This document shows positions 23,202 through 32,251 of a stretch of 64,000 nucleotides of DNA, piece by piece. The DNA comes from JABDFW01 sp035550215 (GTDB lineage Bacteria; Bacteroidota; Bacteroidia; Chitinophagales; Chitinophagaceae): assembly GCA_035550215.1 (NCBI GenBank), contig DASZPM010000031.1, positions 62,001-126,000 of the forward strand, written 5' to 3'. A program made the position numbers and the translations under genes. The stretch's first letter is position 1. Each line of letters begins with the position of its first letter. The notes beneath the pieces were generated by a model that saw only the letters and a list, made by a program, of their open reading frames with translations, did no database searches and was not told the DNA's origin.

Positions 23202-24536
23202 ATGAAAAAAATTGTTGTACTGTTTATTTGTTTTATTGCATCAATGAATGTTTTTGCACAGCAGGGTTACGTGCCTTCTACCAGCAATATTGAGGCCCGT
23301 AAATGGTTTGCCGATGCAAGGTTTGGTTTGTTTATTCATTGGGGGCCATTCAGCATACCGGGTTCGGGCGAATGGGTAATGAACGACCGTAATATTACCG
23401 TTAAAAATTACACCCGGTTGATGGACTTTTTTAATCCCATTGAATTTAATGCGCACGATTGGGTGGCCATGGCTAAAAACGCAGGTATGAAATATATTAC
23501 CCTTATTACCCGCCACCATGATGGCTTCAGTATGTGGGACACGAAGTATTCAGACTTTAATATTATGAATTCGCCCTATCATAAAGACATTGTGAAGATG
23601 ATTGCAGATGAATGTCATAAGCAGGGTATAAAACTGTTTTTATACTATTCGCTGCTTGACTGGCGGCGTGATGATTACTCGTACTGGACAGGCCGCACCG
23701 GCCAGGGAACAGGCAGAACGGTGCATGGCAAATGGGAAGATTATATACAGTTTATGAAAAACCAATTAACGGAACTGCTGACCAACTACGGCGAAATTGC
23801 CGGTATTTGGTTTGACGGTTACTGGGATCAGACAGCCCCGGAAGGGGCTGCTGACCGCAGCCCGCGTGTAGACTGGCATTTAGGAGAAATTTACGGGTTG
23901 ATACATAAGCTGCAGCCACAATGTTTGATAGGCAATAACCACCACCTTACCCCCTTTCCGGGAGAAGACTTCCAAATGTTTGAAAAGGATTTGCCGGGAG
24001 AAAATAAATCAGGCCTCAGCTATCAAAAACCGTCTGAGCAATTACCGCTGGAAACCTGCGAAACCATTAATAATTCATGGGGTTTTAATATCACCGATAC
24101 ATCGTACAAATCACCCGAACAGTTAGTACATTACCTGGTGAAGGCCAGCGGGCTTGGCGCTAATTTTTTGCTTAACATAGGGCCTATGCCTAACGGCGTG
24201 GTTCAGCCCGAGTTTAAAGAGAGGCTGGCGTTTGTGGGTAACTGGTTAAAAACATACGGTGAGAGCGTGTATAATACCACAGCTGGATATATGCACCCGC
24301 AGGGGTGGGGATGTATTACGGAGAAACCGGGTAAAATGTACGTGCATGTTTTTGCAAAAAATAACCAGCCGGTTGTGTTGCAAAATTTTCCATATAAAAA
24401 TATTAAAAAGGCATACTTGCTTAAAAACGGGGCGGCTGTACAGGCGGCTTTGGTAAATGGCAACGCAACAATAACACCCATGCCACGTGATGGTGCCGAG
24501 CCTGATGAAGTAATTGTGCTTGATGTTGCGGGATAA
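23202..24536 (+). CDS. Alpha-L-fucosidase, glycoside hydrolase family 29
   Basis: 444 residues from the ATG at 23202. A signal peptide (about 1-20, N-V-F-A-Q) precedes the GH29 TIM barrel: R-F-G-L-F-I-H-W-G-P-F-S, then M-K-Y-I-T-L-I-T-R-H-H-D-G-F and the nucleophile Asp205 in G-I-W-F-D-G-Y-W. The segment C-E-T-I-N-N-S-W-G-F is typical too. It hydrolyses terminal alpha-L-fucose from glycans, probably in the periplasm. The C-terminal 90 residues form a beta domain. A second fucosidase (GH95) lies at 53237 in this window, pointing to fucosylated glycans as nutrients, but there is no linked SusC/SusD. Confidence 0.95.
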   Translation: MKKIVVLFICFIASMNVFAQQGYVPSTSNIEARKWFADARFGLFIHWGPFSIPGSGEWVMNDRNITVKNYTRLMDFFNPIEFNAHDWVAMAKNAGMKYITLITRHHDGFSMWDTKYSDFNIMNSPYHKDIVKMIADECHKQGIKLFLYYSLLDWRRDDYSYWTGRTGQGTGRTVHGKWEDYIQFMKNQLTELLTNYGEIAGIWFDGYWDQTAPEGAADRSPRVDWHLGEIYGLIHKLQPQCLIGNNHHLTPFPGEDFQMFEKDLPGENKSGLSYQKPSEQLPLETCETINNSWGFNITDTSYKSPEQLVHYLVKASGLGANFLLNIGPMPNGVVQPEFKERLAFVGNWLKTYGESVYNTTAGYMHPQGWGCITEKPGKMYVHVFAKNNQPVVLQNFPYKNIKKAYLLKNGAAVQAALVNGNATITPMPRDGAEPDEVIVLDVAG

Positions 24537-24640
24537 TAATATTTTGAAAATACTTTATATAAATGCAGGCAACGTTATAATTGCTTTAAATACAACTGCA
24601 TTTATTATAGTTGTTGAGAAATATTTTCTAATATTGGTGT

Positions 24641-24802
24641 ATGATCTTGCAATTATGCGGAATTTTTATTTTGGCTTTTGCCACCGGCTACATTTTGGGC
24701 GATGTGCCGTTGCAGATGCTTAAAAAAAGGGCCGCTTTGCGAAAGAAAAAAAAGGCGGCTGAAGCCTCGCAAAAACAGGCAGAAGCAGAAAATCTTAATT
24801 GA
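24641..24802 (+). CDS. Small membrane-anchored basic protein
   Basis: 53 residues: a hydrophobic N-terminal helix M-I-L-Q-L-C-G-I-F-I-L-A-F-A-T-G-Y-I-L-G (1-20) followed by a strongly basic, alanine-rich helix L-K-K-R-A-A-L-R-K-K-K-K-A-A-E and a K/Q/E-rich tail. It lies in the 358-base gap between GH29 and purU and reads cleanly to TGA at 24800-24802. The charge pattern predicts an N-out, C-in anchor or an interaction with nucleic acid or lipid head groups. No family is recognised, so existence as a gene is moderately likely. Confidence 0.5.
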   Translation: MILQLCGIFILAFATGYILGDVPLQMLKKRAALRKKKKAAEASQKQAEAENLN

Positions 24803-24894
24803 TCCCCTGAAAAATTTATTTGGCATTTGCTCCCGGCAGTTAACAGGTAAAGAATAAAGTTCTTTTTCTTGTTAACTGTTTTTATTTTACAGCC

Positions 24895-25722
24895 ATGATT
24901 ATTGTCATACAATGTAAAGATAAAGTTGGCCTTGTGGCGGCTATATCTGGCCTGCTTGCAGACCAAGGAATAAATATCGTCTCCATGCGCGAGTATGTTG
25001 ACATTGCCGAAGAGCTTTTTTTTGCCCGGCTGGAAGTACAAACGGAGGATGGCACCGAAATATTACAACAAAAATTACTGGCTGTATTACCGCCAGCGGC
25101 AAAGGTGCATGTTAACCCCCAACCGGAAAAAAAACTGGTGGTGCTGGTTACCAAAGAATACCATTGCCTGGGTGATATACTGGTGCGTAACCACTTTAAA
25201 ACATTGGGCGCATCGGTTCAGTGTGTTGTGGGCAACCACCCGGTTTTGTCAGATATATGCCGGCGTTTTGAAATACCTTTTCACTTTATAAGCCATGAAG
25301 AGAAAACAAAGGAAATGTTTGAAACGGATATTCTATCCTGTATAAGCAATTATGAATTTGATTATATAGCGCTGGCAAAATTTATGCGTGTACTCTCGCC
25401 GCAGTTTATTGCCGCTTTTCCCGGGCAAATCATCAACATACACCATTCTTTTCTTCCGGCATTTATTGGCGCCAATCCTTATAAAAAGGCATTTGACCGC
25501 GGGGTAAAGCTAATTGGCGCTACAGCCCACTTTGTAACGAACGACCTTGACGAAGGCCCCATCGTCGCACAGCAAATTATACCGGTAACACATACCTATA
25601 CTGCCGCTGACATGATGCGCGCCGGTAAAGAAATTGAAACTGCTGTTTTTGCCCGTGCATTGCAACTGGTGTTTGAAGACCGCGTGTTTGTGTACAAAAA
25701 CAAAACAGTGGTGTTTGAGTAG
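24895..25722 (+). CDS. purU: Formyltetrahydrofolate deformylase
   Basis: 275 residues. The ACT domain (about 1-80, starting M-I-I-V-I-Q-C-K-D-K-V-G-L-V-A-A-I-S) is followed by a formyltransferase domain (about 85-275). The catalytic residues are Asn181 and His183 (N-I-H-H-S-F-L-P-A-F) and Asp219 (D-E-G-P-I-V). The enzyme hydrolyses 10-formyl-THF to THF and formate, supplying formate for PurT and balancing one-carbon pools; the ACT domain is normally regulated by methionine and glycine. The length matches the family (about 280). It appears monocistronic. Confidence 0.97.
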   Translation: MIIVIQCKDKVGLVAAISGLLADQGINIVSMREYVDIAEELFFARLEVQTEDGTEILQQKLLAVLPPAAKVHVNPQPEKKLVVLVTKEYHCLGDILVRNHFKTLGASVQCVVGNHPVLSDICRRFEIPFHFISHEEKTKEMFETDILSCISNYEFDYIALAKFMRVLSPQFIAAFPGQIINIHHSFLPAFIGANPYKKAFDRGVKLIGATAHFVTNDLDEGPIVAQQIIPVTHTYTAADMMRAGKEIETAVFARALQLVFEDRVFVYKNKTVVFE

Positions 25723-25828
25723 CGCTGACGTTATATTGAATTAAACAGCGGCGTAAAAATTGAACAGACCCTTGCAGGCTTTCCAGTCACAATTGCCTAA
25801 TTTCACCACTCAAAAAATAAGCACAGAG

Positions 25829-27796
25829 ATGTTACGCACTATTGTATGTATTGCCGGCTTTGCATGTATTGTAAATGGGTACAGCCAGTCAAACCCACAA
25901 AATATTACGTCGAATTATAACCCACAGGAAGTTTTTGCGCCGTTGTCGTACAACGGCAATGGTTCTGCATTTCGTTCTGCTAATGGTGCGCCTTCTCCCA
26001 AATACTGGCAAAACCGCGCCGGTTATACTATAGCGGCAACGCTGGATACCATGGCGAAAACATTAACTGCAAAAGAAACCATACACTATGTAAACAACAG
26101 CCCTGATACGCTTCATTCATTATGGTTATATGTTGAACAAAACACCTACCGTGATGATGCGCGCAGCAATTATTTTTCCCGTTTTTCGAGCACGCAGCAT
26201 ACAACAGGCTACCAGTTGGCATCCATTGAAATTGAGATAAATGACAAAACAACGCCTGCCGATTATATTATTACCGATACCCGTATGCAAATCCGGTTAA
26301 AGCAAGCGTTGGCCGGGGGCGGAGGAAAGATTGCCATACATATCAATTACTCATACAATATACCCGGGGCTTTTGGAAACCGCACCGATTATACAGACAC
26401 AAAAAACGGGAAGATATTCGAGATAGCGCAATGGTACCCGCGTATGTGCGTGTATGATGATTTGGAAGGATGGAGCACATTGCCCTTTTTAGGCAGCGGT
26501 GAGTTTTATTGTGAGTACGGGGATTATGATTATACGGTAACGGCGCCATGGGATATGATAGTGGCAGGCAGCGGTGAATTGCAAAACCCTTCAGCAGTGT
26601 TAACTGCAAAAGAAATGGCACGGCTTGCACAGGCACGCGCAAGCGACAAAACAGTGATGATTCGCTCTGCTGAAGAGGTAGGTGACCCCGCCAGCAGGCC
26701 GGTACAGCATGGTAACCTCACCTGGCATTACACTATGAAGAACACACGGGATGTAGCCTTTGGCGCATCGAAAGCGTATGTATGGGATGCTGCTAAGGTT
26801 AACCTGCCAAATGGAAAAAAGTGCCTCGCCATGTCAGTATATCCTGCGGAGAGCGTGGGTGATAATGCCTGGGGTCGGGCTACGGAGTATTTAAAAAAAT
26901 CTATTGAATATTTTTCAGAAACATGGTACATATATCCCTATCCCGTAGCTATTAATGAAGCCGGTATTGCGGGAGGTATGGAGTATCCCGGAATTGTATT
27001 TGACGGCATTACCGATAAGGGCAAAGAACTTTTTTGGGTAACAGCCCATGAAATAGGGCATAACTGGTTCCCGATGATAGTAGGTTCTGACGAGCGACGC
27101 TATGCGTTTATGGACGAGGGGTTTAATACATTTATTGATGTGTACGCTTCAGATGTTATTAATAACGGCGAGTTTGCTCCAAAGCGCGATGGAGAGTATG
27201 CACCCAAGGGCGGCAACCCTGCTGACGAAATTTTGCCTTATTTAAGTGACCCCAATGCTCCAACACTGATGGTTAGGGCGGATGCAGTGACGGAAAAATA
27301 CCGGCATCCCATGGAATACTTTAAGCCTGCATTTGGTTTAGTGTTACTGCGGGAGTCAATTCTTGGGCATGACCGGTTTGACTATGCTTTCAAGCGTTAT
27401 ATTCAAAACTGGGCATATAAACACCCGGCGCCGTATGACTTTTTTAATACCATAAATAATGAAGCCGGTGAAGACCTTTCCTGGTTTTGGAGGGAGTGGT
27501 TTTTTAATAACTGGACGCTTGACCAGGCCGTGTTAGGCGTAAAGTACGTAAGCAACAATCCTGCAAAAGGCGCATTAATAACCATAGCCAACCTGCAAAA
27601 AATGGCCATGCCTGTAACGCTTGAAATTGAGCTGAAAGACGGCACTAAAAAAGAAATGGAGTTGCCGGTTGAAACATGGCTGCAGGCACAGGAACAAACC
27701 ATACGGGTGGAGGCTACGCAGGAGATAAAGTCTGTAACGATTGACCCTAAACACATGCTGCCTGATGAAAACCGGGCAAATAACGTTTGGAAATAA
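25829..27796 (+). CDS. M1 family metallopeptidase (aminopeptidase N-like)
   Basis: 655 residues from the ATG at 25829; the upstream extension to 25760 would need a TTG start and puts 23 residues before the signal peptide. The signal peptide is M-L-R-T-I-V-C-I-A-G-F-A-C-I-V-N-G-Y-S-Q. The gluzincin site H407-E408-x-x-H411 (H-E-I-G-H-N-W-F-P) with Glu430 in D-E-G-F-N binds zinc, and G-G-M-E-Y-P (an M1 G-x-M-E-N variant) lies about 25 residues earlier. It is expected to be an exported zinc aminopeptidase. The N-terminal beta domain occupies about 70-260 and the C-terminal helical region follows. It is monocistronic. Confidence 0.93.
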   Translation: MLRTIVCIAGFACIVNGYSQSNPQNITSNYNPQEVFAPLSYNGNGSAFRSANGAPSPKYWQNRAGYTIAATLDTMAKTLTAKETIHYVNNSPDTLHSLWLYVEQNTYRDDARSNYFSRFSSTQHTTGYQLASIEIEINDKTTPADYIITDTRMQIRLKQALAGGGGKIAIHINYSYNIPGAFGNRTDYTDTKNGKIFEIAQWYPRMCVYDDLEGWSTLPFLGSGEFYCEYGDYDYTVTAPWDMIVAGSGELQNPSAVLTAKEMARLAQARASDKTVMIRSAEEVGDPASRPVQHGNLTWHYTMKNTRDVAFGASKAYVWDAAKVNLPNGKKCLAMSVYPAESVGDNAWGRATEYLKKSIEYFSETWYIYPYPVAINEAGIAGGMEYPGIVFDGITDKGKELFWVTAHEIGHNWFPMIVGSDERRYAFMDEGFNTFIDVYASDVINNGEFAPKRDGEYAPKGGNPADEILPYLSDPNAPTLMVRADAVTEKYRHPMEYFKPAFGLVLLRESILGHDRFDYAFKRYIQNWAYKHPAPYDFFNTINNEAGEDLSWFWREWFFNNWTLDQAVLGVKYVSNNPAKGALITIANLQKMAMPVTLEIELKDGTKKEMELPVETWLQAQEQTIRVEATQEIKSVTIDPKHMLPDENRANNVWK

Positions 27797-27913
27797 CAGT
27801 GACCCTGGCGTATAGTAAATAAGCCGGGCGGGATTGTATCTTTCCGCCTGTAACATTGCGCGATTTTCATCGTTGTATGTTGCTATCTTAATTGCATAAA
27901 CAAAAGCCTCATT

Positions 27914-28285
27914 ATGAAAAAAATATTCTTCGCCCTGTTGGTAACCTTGCTGGCAGCAGGGGCGCACGCGCAACTTGCCAACACCAAATGGAAAACAACG
28001 CTTAAGTTAGATAACCCGCTTGATGTAGTATTTGAATTTGGAAAGGATACACTGAATGTTAATGCTGTTGCAGACGGCAGCCTTGTAGAAACCATGGTGT
28101 ATTCAGTAAAAGACAGTGTGCTGACAATTCAAAAAACCAGCGGCCAGAGTGATTGCGACGGCTCAACCATCGGGAAGTATAAATTTGAAATGAAGGACAG
28201 CAATACCATCCTGATAACGCTGGTATCAGACGACTGCACCGACAGGTCGCAGGTATTGGATGGAGAGACCTGGGTGAAAGGGTAG
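27914..28285 (+). CDS. Secreted lipocalin-like small protein, unknown
   Basis: 123 residues. The signal peptide M-K-K-I-F-F-A-L-L-V-T-L-L-A-A-G-A-H-A (1-19) precedes an all-beta domain resembling the lipocalin-like DUF family: L-A-N-T-K-W-K-T-T-L-K-L-D-N-P-L-D-V-V-F-E-F-G and V-Y-S-V-K-D-S-V-L-T-I-Q-K-T-S-G. Two cysteines near 78 and 108 could form a disulfide. It is convergent with the VWA gene and has no visible partner. Function is unknown. Confidence 0.7.
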   Translation: MKKIFFALLVTLLAAGAHAQLANTKWKTTLKLDNPLDVVFEFGKDTLNVNAVADGSLVETMVYSVKDSVLTIQKTSGQSDCDGSTIGKYKFEMKDSNTILITLVSDDCTDRSQVLDGETWVKG

Positions 28286-28310
28286 CGCTGTGTTCGGGAA
28301 GTATGCCCGG

Positions 28311-29318
28311 CTAAGGAAACTTCCTGAAAAAAGTGTACCTGAGTATAATTTCCAAAACAAGCGCGATGATGCCTGCCAGTACGAGCGGAAGAAATTCGTC
28401 AACGGCCCGCTCGTAAGTGGTCACCTGTATTTTGGACTTTTCAAGCTGGTTTATGCTGGTGTAAATTTTTTGCAGGGCATCTTTGTCTGTTGCATGAAAA
28501 TATTGGCCGCCTGTTGAACTTGCAAGGTTTTGCAGCAGGTTCTCGTTAAATTCCATTTTACGCGTTTCGGTTACCGCGCCCAAAGGGCCGTTTACTACCT
28601 CCTGTATTTCCCCCTCGGTCCCAACACCGATGGTGTAAACTTTAATATGGTATAATTTAGCCATATCCCTGGCCAGGTCTGGAGGGATGGTACCGCCAAA
28701 ATCAACCCCGTCGGTAAGTAAAATTACTATCTTGGTTTTGGCTGTGCTGTTTCTCAGTCTGTCCACGCTGGTAGCCAAACCTGAGCCAATGGCAGTGCCC
28801 TCATCCTGCAAATAGCCACTTTGAATGTTTTCAATTTGGTTAAGTACTGTAACATGGTCGGTAGTTATAGGGCAAAGTGTAAAACTCAGGTTGCTGAAAA
28901 TAACTATACCAATCCTGTCACCGGGCCGGTTTTTCACAAATTCTTCGGCCACTTCTTTTGATGCCTCAAGCCTGTTGGGTTGAAAATCTTTCGAGGTCAT
29001 GCTGCCGCTTATATCAAAGCAGAGCACTATATCAATGCCTTGACCTTCAGTCAAATCTTCCGAAAATTTCCGTTGTGGCCGGGCAAGCGCTACTACAAAG
29101 AAAATAATTGCCAGGCACCTTAATACAAATAGCGTGTGGCGGGTTATAGTTTTAAAACTGCTGGTACCCTGTACAAAATGCGTTGTAGTAATCAGCATTG
29201 ATGCATGCAGCCGCGTATTGCGCCTTATATACTCAATTACCAGTATTGGCACCAGCAATAAAGCGCCTAATACCCATGGGTACGCAAAAGTTGTATGTTG
29301 CCACCACTCAGTTAACAT
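28311..29318 (-). CDS. Membrane VWA-domain protein, BatA-like
   Basis: 335 residues. Helices at about 12-30 and 62-80 and one near the C-terminus (about 310-328) flank a von Willebrand A domain. The MIDAS motif D-I-S-G-S is at 102-106 with T/D residues in D-E-G-T-A-I-G-S-G and L-L-T-D-G-V-D, so metal binding is intact. BatA-type proteins belong to the Bacteroides aerotolerance/MoxR-associated cluster and are thought to help fold or assemble periplasmic complexes. Its start overlaps the 3' end of the BatD-like gene by 11 bases, so the two are coupled. Called BatA-like because the gene order matches; no gene symbol is assigned. Confidence 0.85.
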   Translation of the reverse strand: MLTEWWQHTTFAYPWVLGALLLVPILVIEYIRRNTRLHASMLITTTHFVQGTSSFKTITRHTLFVLRCLAIIFFVVALARPQRKFSEDLTEGQGIDIVLCFDISGSMTSKDFQPNRLEASKEVAEEFVKNRPGDRIGIVIFSNLSFTLCPITTDHVTVLNQIENIQSGYLQDEGTAIGSGLATSVDRLRNSTAKTKIVILLTDGVDFGGTIPPDLARDMAKLYHIKVYTIGVGTEGEIQEVVNGPLGAVTETRKMEFNENLLQNLASSTGGQYFHATDKDALQKIYTSINQLEKSKIQVTTYERAVDEFLPLVLAGIIALVLEIILRYTFFRKFP

Positions 29319-30258
29319 GTTTTTTAGCCAGTTGTATTTGCGAATCGATATATTTTAAAACAAGCGCCGCCAGCTTCAGTGCCTCGTCAGCCTGCTCATT
29401 ACCGGGCTTGTACTTTGCAAACTTAGCCGAATCAATAAGCTGCAGCAGCTGTAAATAACGCTCTTTTACCGTTTTATCGGTTAAATAAATATTTAATATG
29501 GGCAAAAGTTCATCACTTGTCAGGTGCATGGCATCCACAGGCATACGTGCTGCACAATATTCGCGGCATATAACATCCAGCTTTATAAAGAACAATTTTA
29601 TTTGCCCTTTGCCGGGCAGCGCTTCTTCATCCAGTTCACTTATTTTAAACAATGCTTCTTCCAGCGGCTGCCTGGTGCTTTTTACCGGTTTTGGTGAGGC
29701 GGCTGGTTTTCCCTTGCGCCGCACCAAAAGAATAATCAAAACCGTAATTATCACTATTGAAATACCCGCTGCCACCAGTAGGGTATAATCCGTTTGTTTT
29801 GGGACATCAAGAATATCCTTTATATCGTGGTAATCCTTTAAACCGGAAACATCAACGGGTAACACCTGCAAAAAAACGCTGTCAGGTTTCAGGGTTGTTT
29901 TTTTACCGGTTGTTCTATCCTGTATTATGATTGGCTGTAAAGGGATGGCCCATCTTCCCGAGTCAAAGGATGTGATGGTGAGCCTTTGAATATAAGTGGT
30001 TAAGCCGTCAACGTCAACAGTATCAGGCAAGTCCTTTTTTATGATGGAAAGATGACCGACAGAATCAGGAAAAGTAAACCAGTTGGTAAGAAAGGATGTG
30101 CGGGCATCAACATCCGCTGCTTTTAGTGTTAAAACCACCTGCTCCCCAATAACCACCTTGTCCCGGTCAAGAAAAGCCGATACCTGCTGGCAAAAAACGT
30201 TATTGAACGACAGGCCTGCAAACAGGACGAGCGCCAGGAGTTTATACGATAAACGCAT
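29308..30258 (-). CDS. BatD-like exported/membrane protein
   Basis: 316 residues from the ATG at 30256-30258, which opens a signal peptide M-R-L-S-Y-K-L-L-A-L-V-L-F-A-G-L (about 1-24). The first domain (about 25-160) is Ig-like (V-V-I-G-E-Q-V-V-L-T-L-K-A-A), then one membrane helix at about 172-192 and a cytoplasmic helical tail (about 200-316). This is a shortened form of BatD. A start at 30324 overlaps the DUF58 stop (ATGA) and would add 22 residues; that alternative is open. Its neighbours, DUF58 upstream and VWA downstream, support the Bat assignment. Confidence 0.75.
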   Translation of the reverse strand: MRLSYKLLALVLFAGLSFNNVFCQQVSAFLDRDKVVIGEQVVLTLKAADVDARTSFLTNWFTFPDSVGHLSIIKKDLPDTVDVDGLTTYIQRLTITSFDSGRWAIPLQPIIIQDRTTGKKTTLKPDSVFLQVLPVDVSGLKDYHDIKDILDVPKQTDYTLLVAAGISIVIITVLIILLVRRKGKPAASPKPVKSTRQPLEEALFKISELDEEALPGKGQIKLFFIKLDVICREYCAARMPVDAMHLTSDELLPILNIYLTDKTVKERYLQLLQLIDSAKFAKYKPGNEQADEALKLAALVLKYIDSQIQLAKKHVN

Positions 30259-30320
30259 ACTGGTTTTTACAACCTCTCCTGCCCTAATTGCCGGGGCAGG
30301 CAGGCATTTTTTGCTGTTGT

Positions 30321-31187
30321 TCATGCCCTTTTAATAAAAAATTCCTGCAAAGCTTTTACATAATCTTCGCCGGTGGCCAGTTGTATCAGGTCGGCACCCG
30401 CATTTCTGAAAGTTAACCTGGCGTCGTCCATTATCTGCGTAAATTGCCGGCTATATTTAACCCGTGTAAAAGCGTCGCTTGTGTCCAGCCATATTGTTTT
30501 GCCTGTTTCGGCGTCGTGTACCTCTATCATTCCAACAGCGGGCAATTGTGCATCTTTTTTATCAAATACCTGTACGCCAATTACATCATGCCGCCTGGCA
30601 GCCACCCTGAGCGCATCGTGATAGCCGGCATCGGCAAAGTCGCTCAGGATAAACACTATGCTTTTATGGCGGGAGGTGTTATTTAAAAACTGCAGCGCCT
30701 TTTCAATATTGGTTTCTGCCGAACGCGGGCGAAATGTAAGCATCTCCCGCACCATATACAATACGTGGTTCCGGCCCTTTTTGGCAGGTATATATTTTTC
30801 AACCCGGTCACTAAAGAATATCAACCCTGCTTTGTCATTATTGCTTATGGCTGAAAAAGCCAGTACAGCGCAAATTTCGGTAATCAGGTCTTTTTTTGTT
30901 TGCCGGTAAGTGCCAAACATACTGCTGGCGCTTACATCAATTAGCAGGTAAACCGATAACTCTCTTTCTTCTTCAAATAACTTACTGTAAGTGTTATTCA
31001 TCCTGGCAGAAGTATTCCAGTCAATAAAACGAATGTCATCACCCGGCTGGTATTCTCTCACCTCTTTAAAAGACATACCCTTTCCTTTAAAAGCCGTATG
31101 ATATTCACCTGTAAATAAATGGTTTGTAAGGCGTTTGCTTTTAATTTCCAGCTCCCGTACCTTTTTTAATATATCGGTTGTTGTCAT
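30321..31187 (-). CDS. DUF58 (VWA-like) Bat-operon protein
   Basis: 288 residues. The DUF58 hallmark Y-Q-P-G-D-D-I-R-F-I-D-W-N is at 46-58, and the embedded VWA metal site D-V-S-A-S is at 84-88. It is cytoplasmic, with no helix or signal. The family accompanies MoxR AAA ATPases, but no MoxR gene lies between it and the next gene on this strand (31373). It is the first gene of the coupled set DUF58, BatD-like, VWA (ATGA overlap and an 11-base overlap). A role in envelope-protein assembly or stress is inferred. Confidence 0.9.
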   Translation of the reverse strand: MTTTDILKKVRELEIKSKRLTNHLFTGEYHTAFKGKGMSFKEVREYQPGDDIRFIDWNTSARMNNTYSKLFEEERELSVYLLIDVSASSMFGTYRQTKKDLITEICAVLAFSAISNNDKAGLIFFSDRVEKYIPAKKGRNHVLYMVREMLTFRPRSAETNIEKALQFLNNTSRHKSIVFILSDFADAGYHDALRVAARRHDVIGVQVFDKKDAQLPAVGMIEVHDAETGKTIWLDTSDAFTRVKYSRQFTQIMDDARLTFRNAGADLIQLATGEDYVKALQEFFIKRA

Positions 31188-31315
31188 TTATTGTATGCCG
31201 CGGTTGAATGTTAAACAGTTACAAATGCCTGTAAGCAACATTTGTTCCAATATTTCAGCCAAATTACGAAGCTAACTAAATTAACCGTTTAGTAACTGCT
31301 GTTATTAAGGCAGGA

Positions 31316-31345
31316 ATAGTTAAAAATAAAACCCCTGCTGGTTTT
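31316..31345 (-). terminator. Weak hairpin terminator after the GGGP synthase gene
   Basis: AAAACC (31328-31333) pairs with GGTTTT (31340-31345) around CCTGCT. On the minus strand a T-rich run follows (31331-31321). It lies 27 bases after the stop of the gene at 31373. Confidence 0.4.
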
Positions 31346-31372
31346 ACCGGTATAAATTGTTGACGCAAGAGA

Positions 31373-32128
31373 TTAAGCATTAACAGGCACCGAGTGCACC
31401 GCATCGCTCATTTCCCTGATAAGTGAAGCATCTTTTTCAATAGCATTGCCTACAACAATAACGTCTGCGCCTGCGCGGCAGTTGCGGTAGGCCTTTTCGG
31501 GCTCTGTTATGCCGCCGCCTATTATAAGCGGAGCTTCAATATGCGAAGAAACTTTTTCAATCATTGTTTCAGTTATGGGGCGTTTTGCACCGCTGCCGGC
31601 ATCCATATAAATAACTTTCATACCCAGCATTTCACCGGCCATGGCCGTGCACATGGATATTTCATTCTTATCTGCGGGTATAGGCGCGGCGTTGGATATA
31701 TACGACACCGTGGTAGGTGCGCCCCCGTCGATAACCATGTACCCGGTAGGTATTATTTCAAGCCCGCTTTGTTTTACAAAAGGGGCGCTTATAACATGCT
31801 GCCCGATAAGCAATTCAGGGTTGCGGCCGGATATTAGTGATAAATACAATAATGCGTCGGCATATTTGCTAACCTGCGATGGTGCACCGGGAAAAATGAT
31901 TACCGGTATATTGCATAAGGCCTTGATTTGACGGATACAATCATCAAGAGTGTTAGAAATAACCAAACTGCCCCCTACAAAAAAATAGTCTGCTTTTGCA
32001 TCTGCAGCCAGTGACGCCAGTTGTTCAATCTTGTTCAAATCCACCTTATCGGGATCAATCAGCACCGCAAATGACCGTCTGCCATGGCTTTTTCTTTCGG
32101 TTAATTGATGGTATAGCTTCTGCTTCAT
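31373..32128 (-). CDS. Geranylgeranylglyceryl phosphate synthase-family protein
   Basis: 251 residues. TIM-barrel prenyltransferase of the GGGPS/PcrB family: V-L-I-D-P-D-K-V at 22-29, V-G-G-S at 51-54, the F-P-G-A-P strand, Y-M-D-A-G-S-G, and G-G-G-I-T near the C-terminus followed by V-V-G-N-A-I-E. It transfers a polyprenyl group to sn-glycerol-1-phosphate, the first ether-lipid step in Archaea. Bacteroidota carry the group II form, whose product in vivo is not well defined. A hairpin follows it and the polysaccharide deacetylase gene precedes it on the same strand with 123 bases between. Family assignment is firm; the prenyl length is not. Confidence 0.92.
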   Translation of the reverse strand: MKQKLYHQLTERKSHGRRSFAVLIDPDKVDLNKIEQLASLAADAKADYFFVGGSLVISNTLDDCIRQIKALCNIPVIIFPGAPSQVSKYADALLYLSLISGRNPELLIGQHVISAPFVKQSGLEIIPTGYMVIDGGAPTTVSYISNAAPIPADKNEISMCTAMAGEMLGMKVIYMDAGSGAKRPITETMIEKVSSHIEAPLIIGGGITEPEKAYRNCRAGADVIVVGNAIEKDASLIREMSDAVHSVPVNA

Positions 32129-32251
32129 GCAAATGATTAACTGTTAAATGGTGCTTATTTGCAAAAATGCAAAAAAGTTTTCTTTTTTCGGGGGATATTT
32201 TAACTAAATGCGCAAAAACCTTTTATTAATACAAACATAGTAATTAAAACT

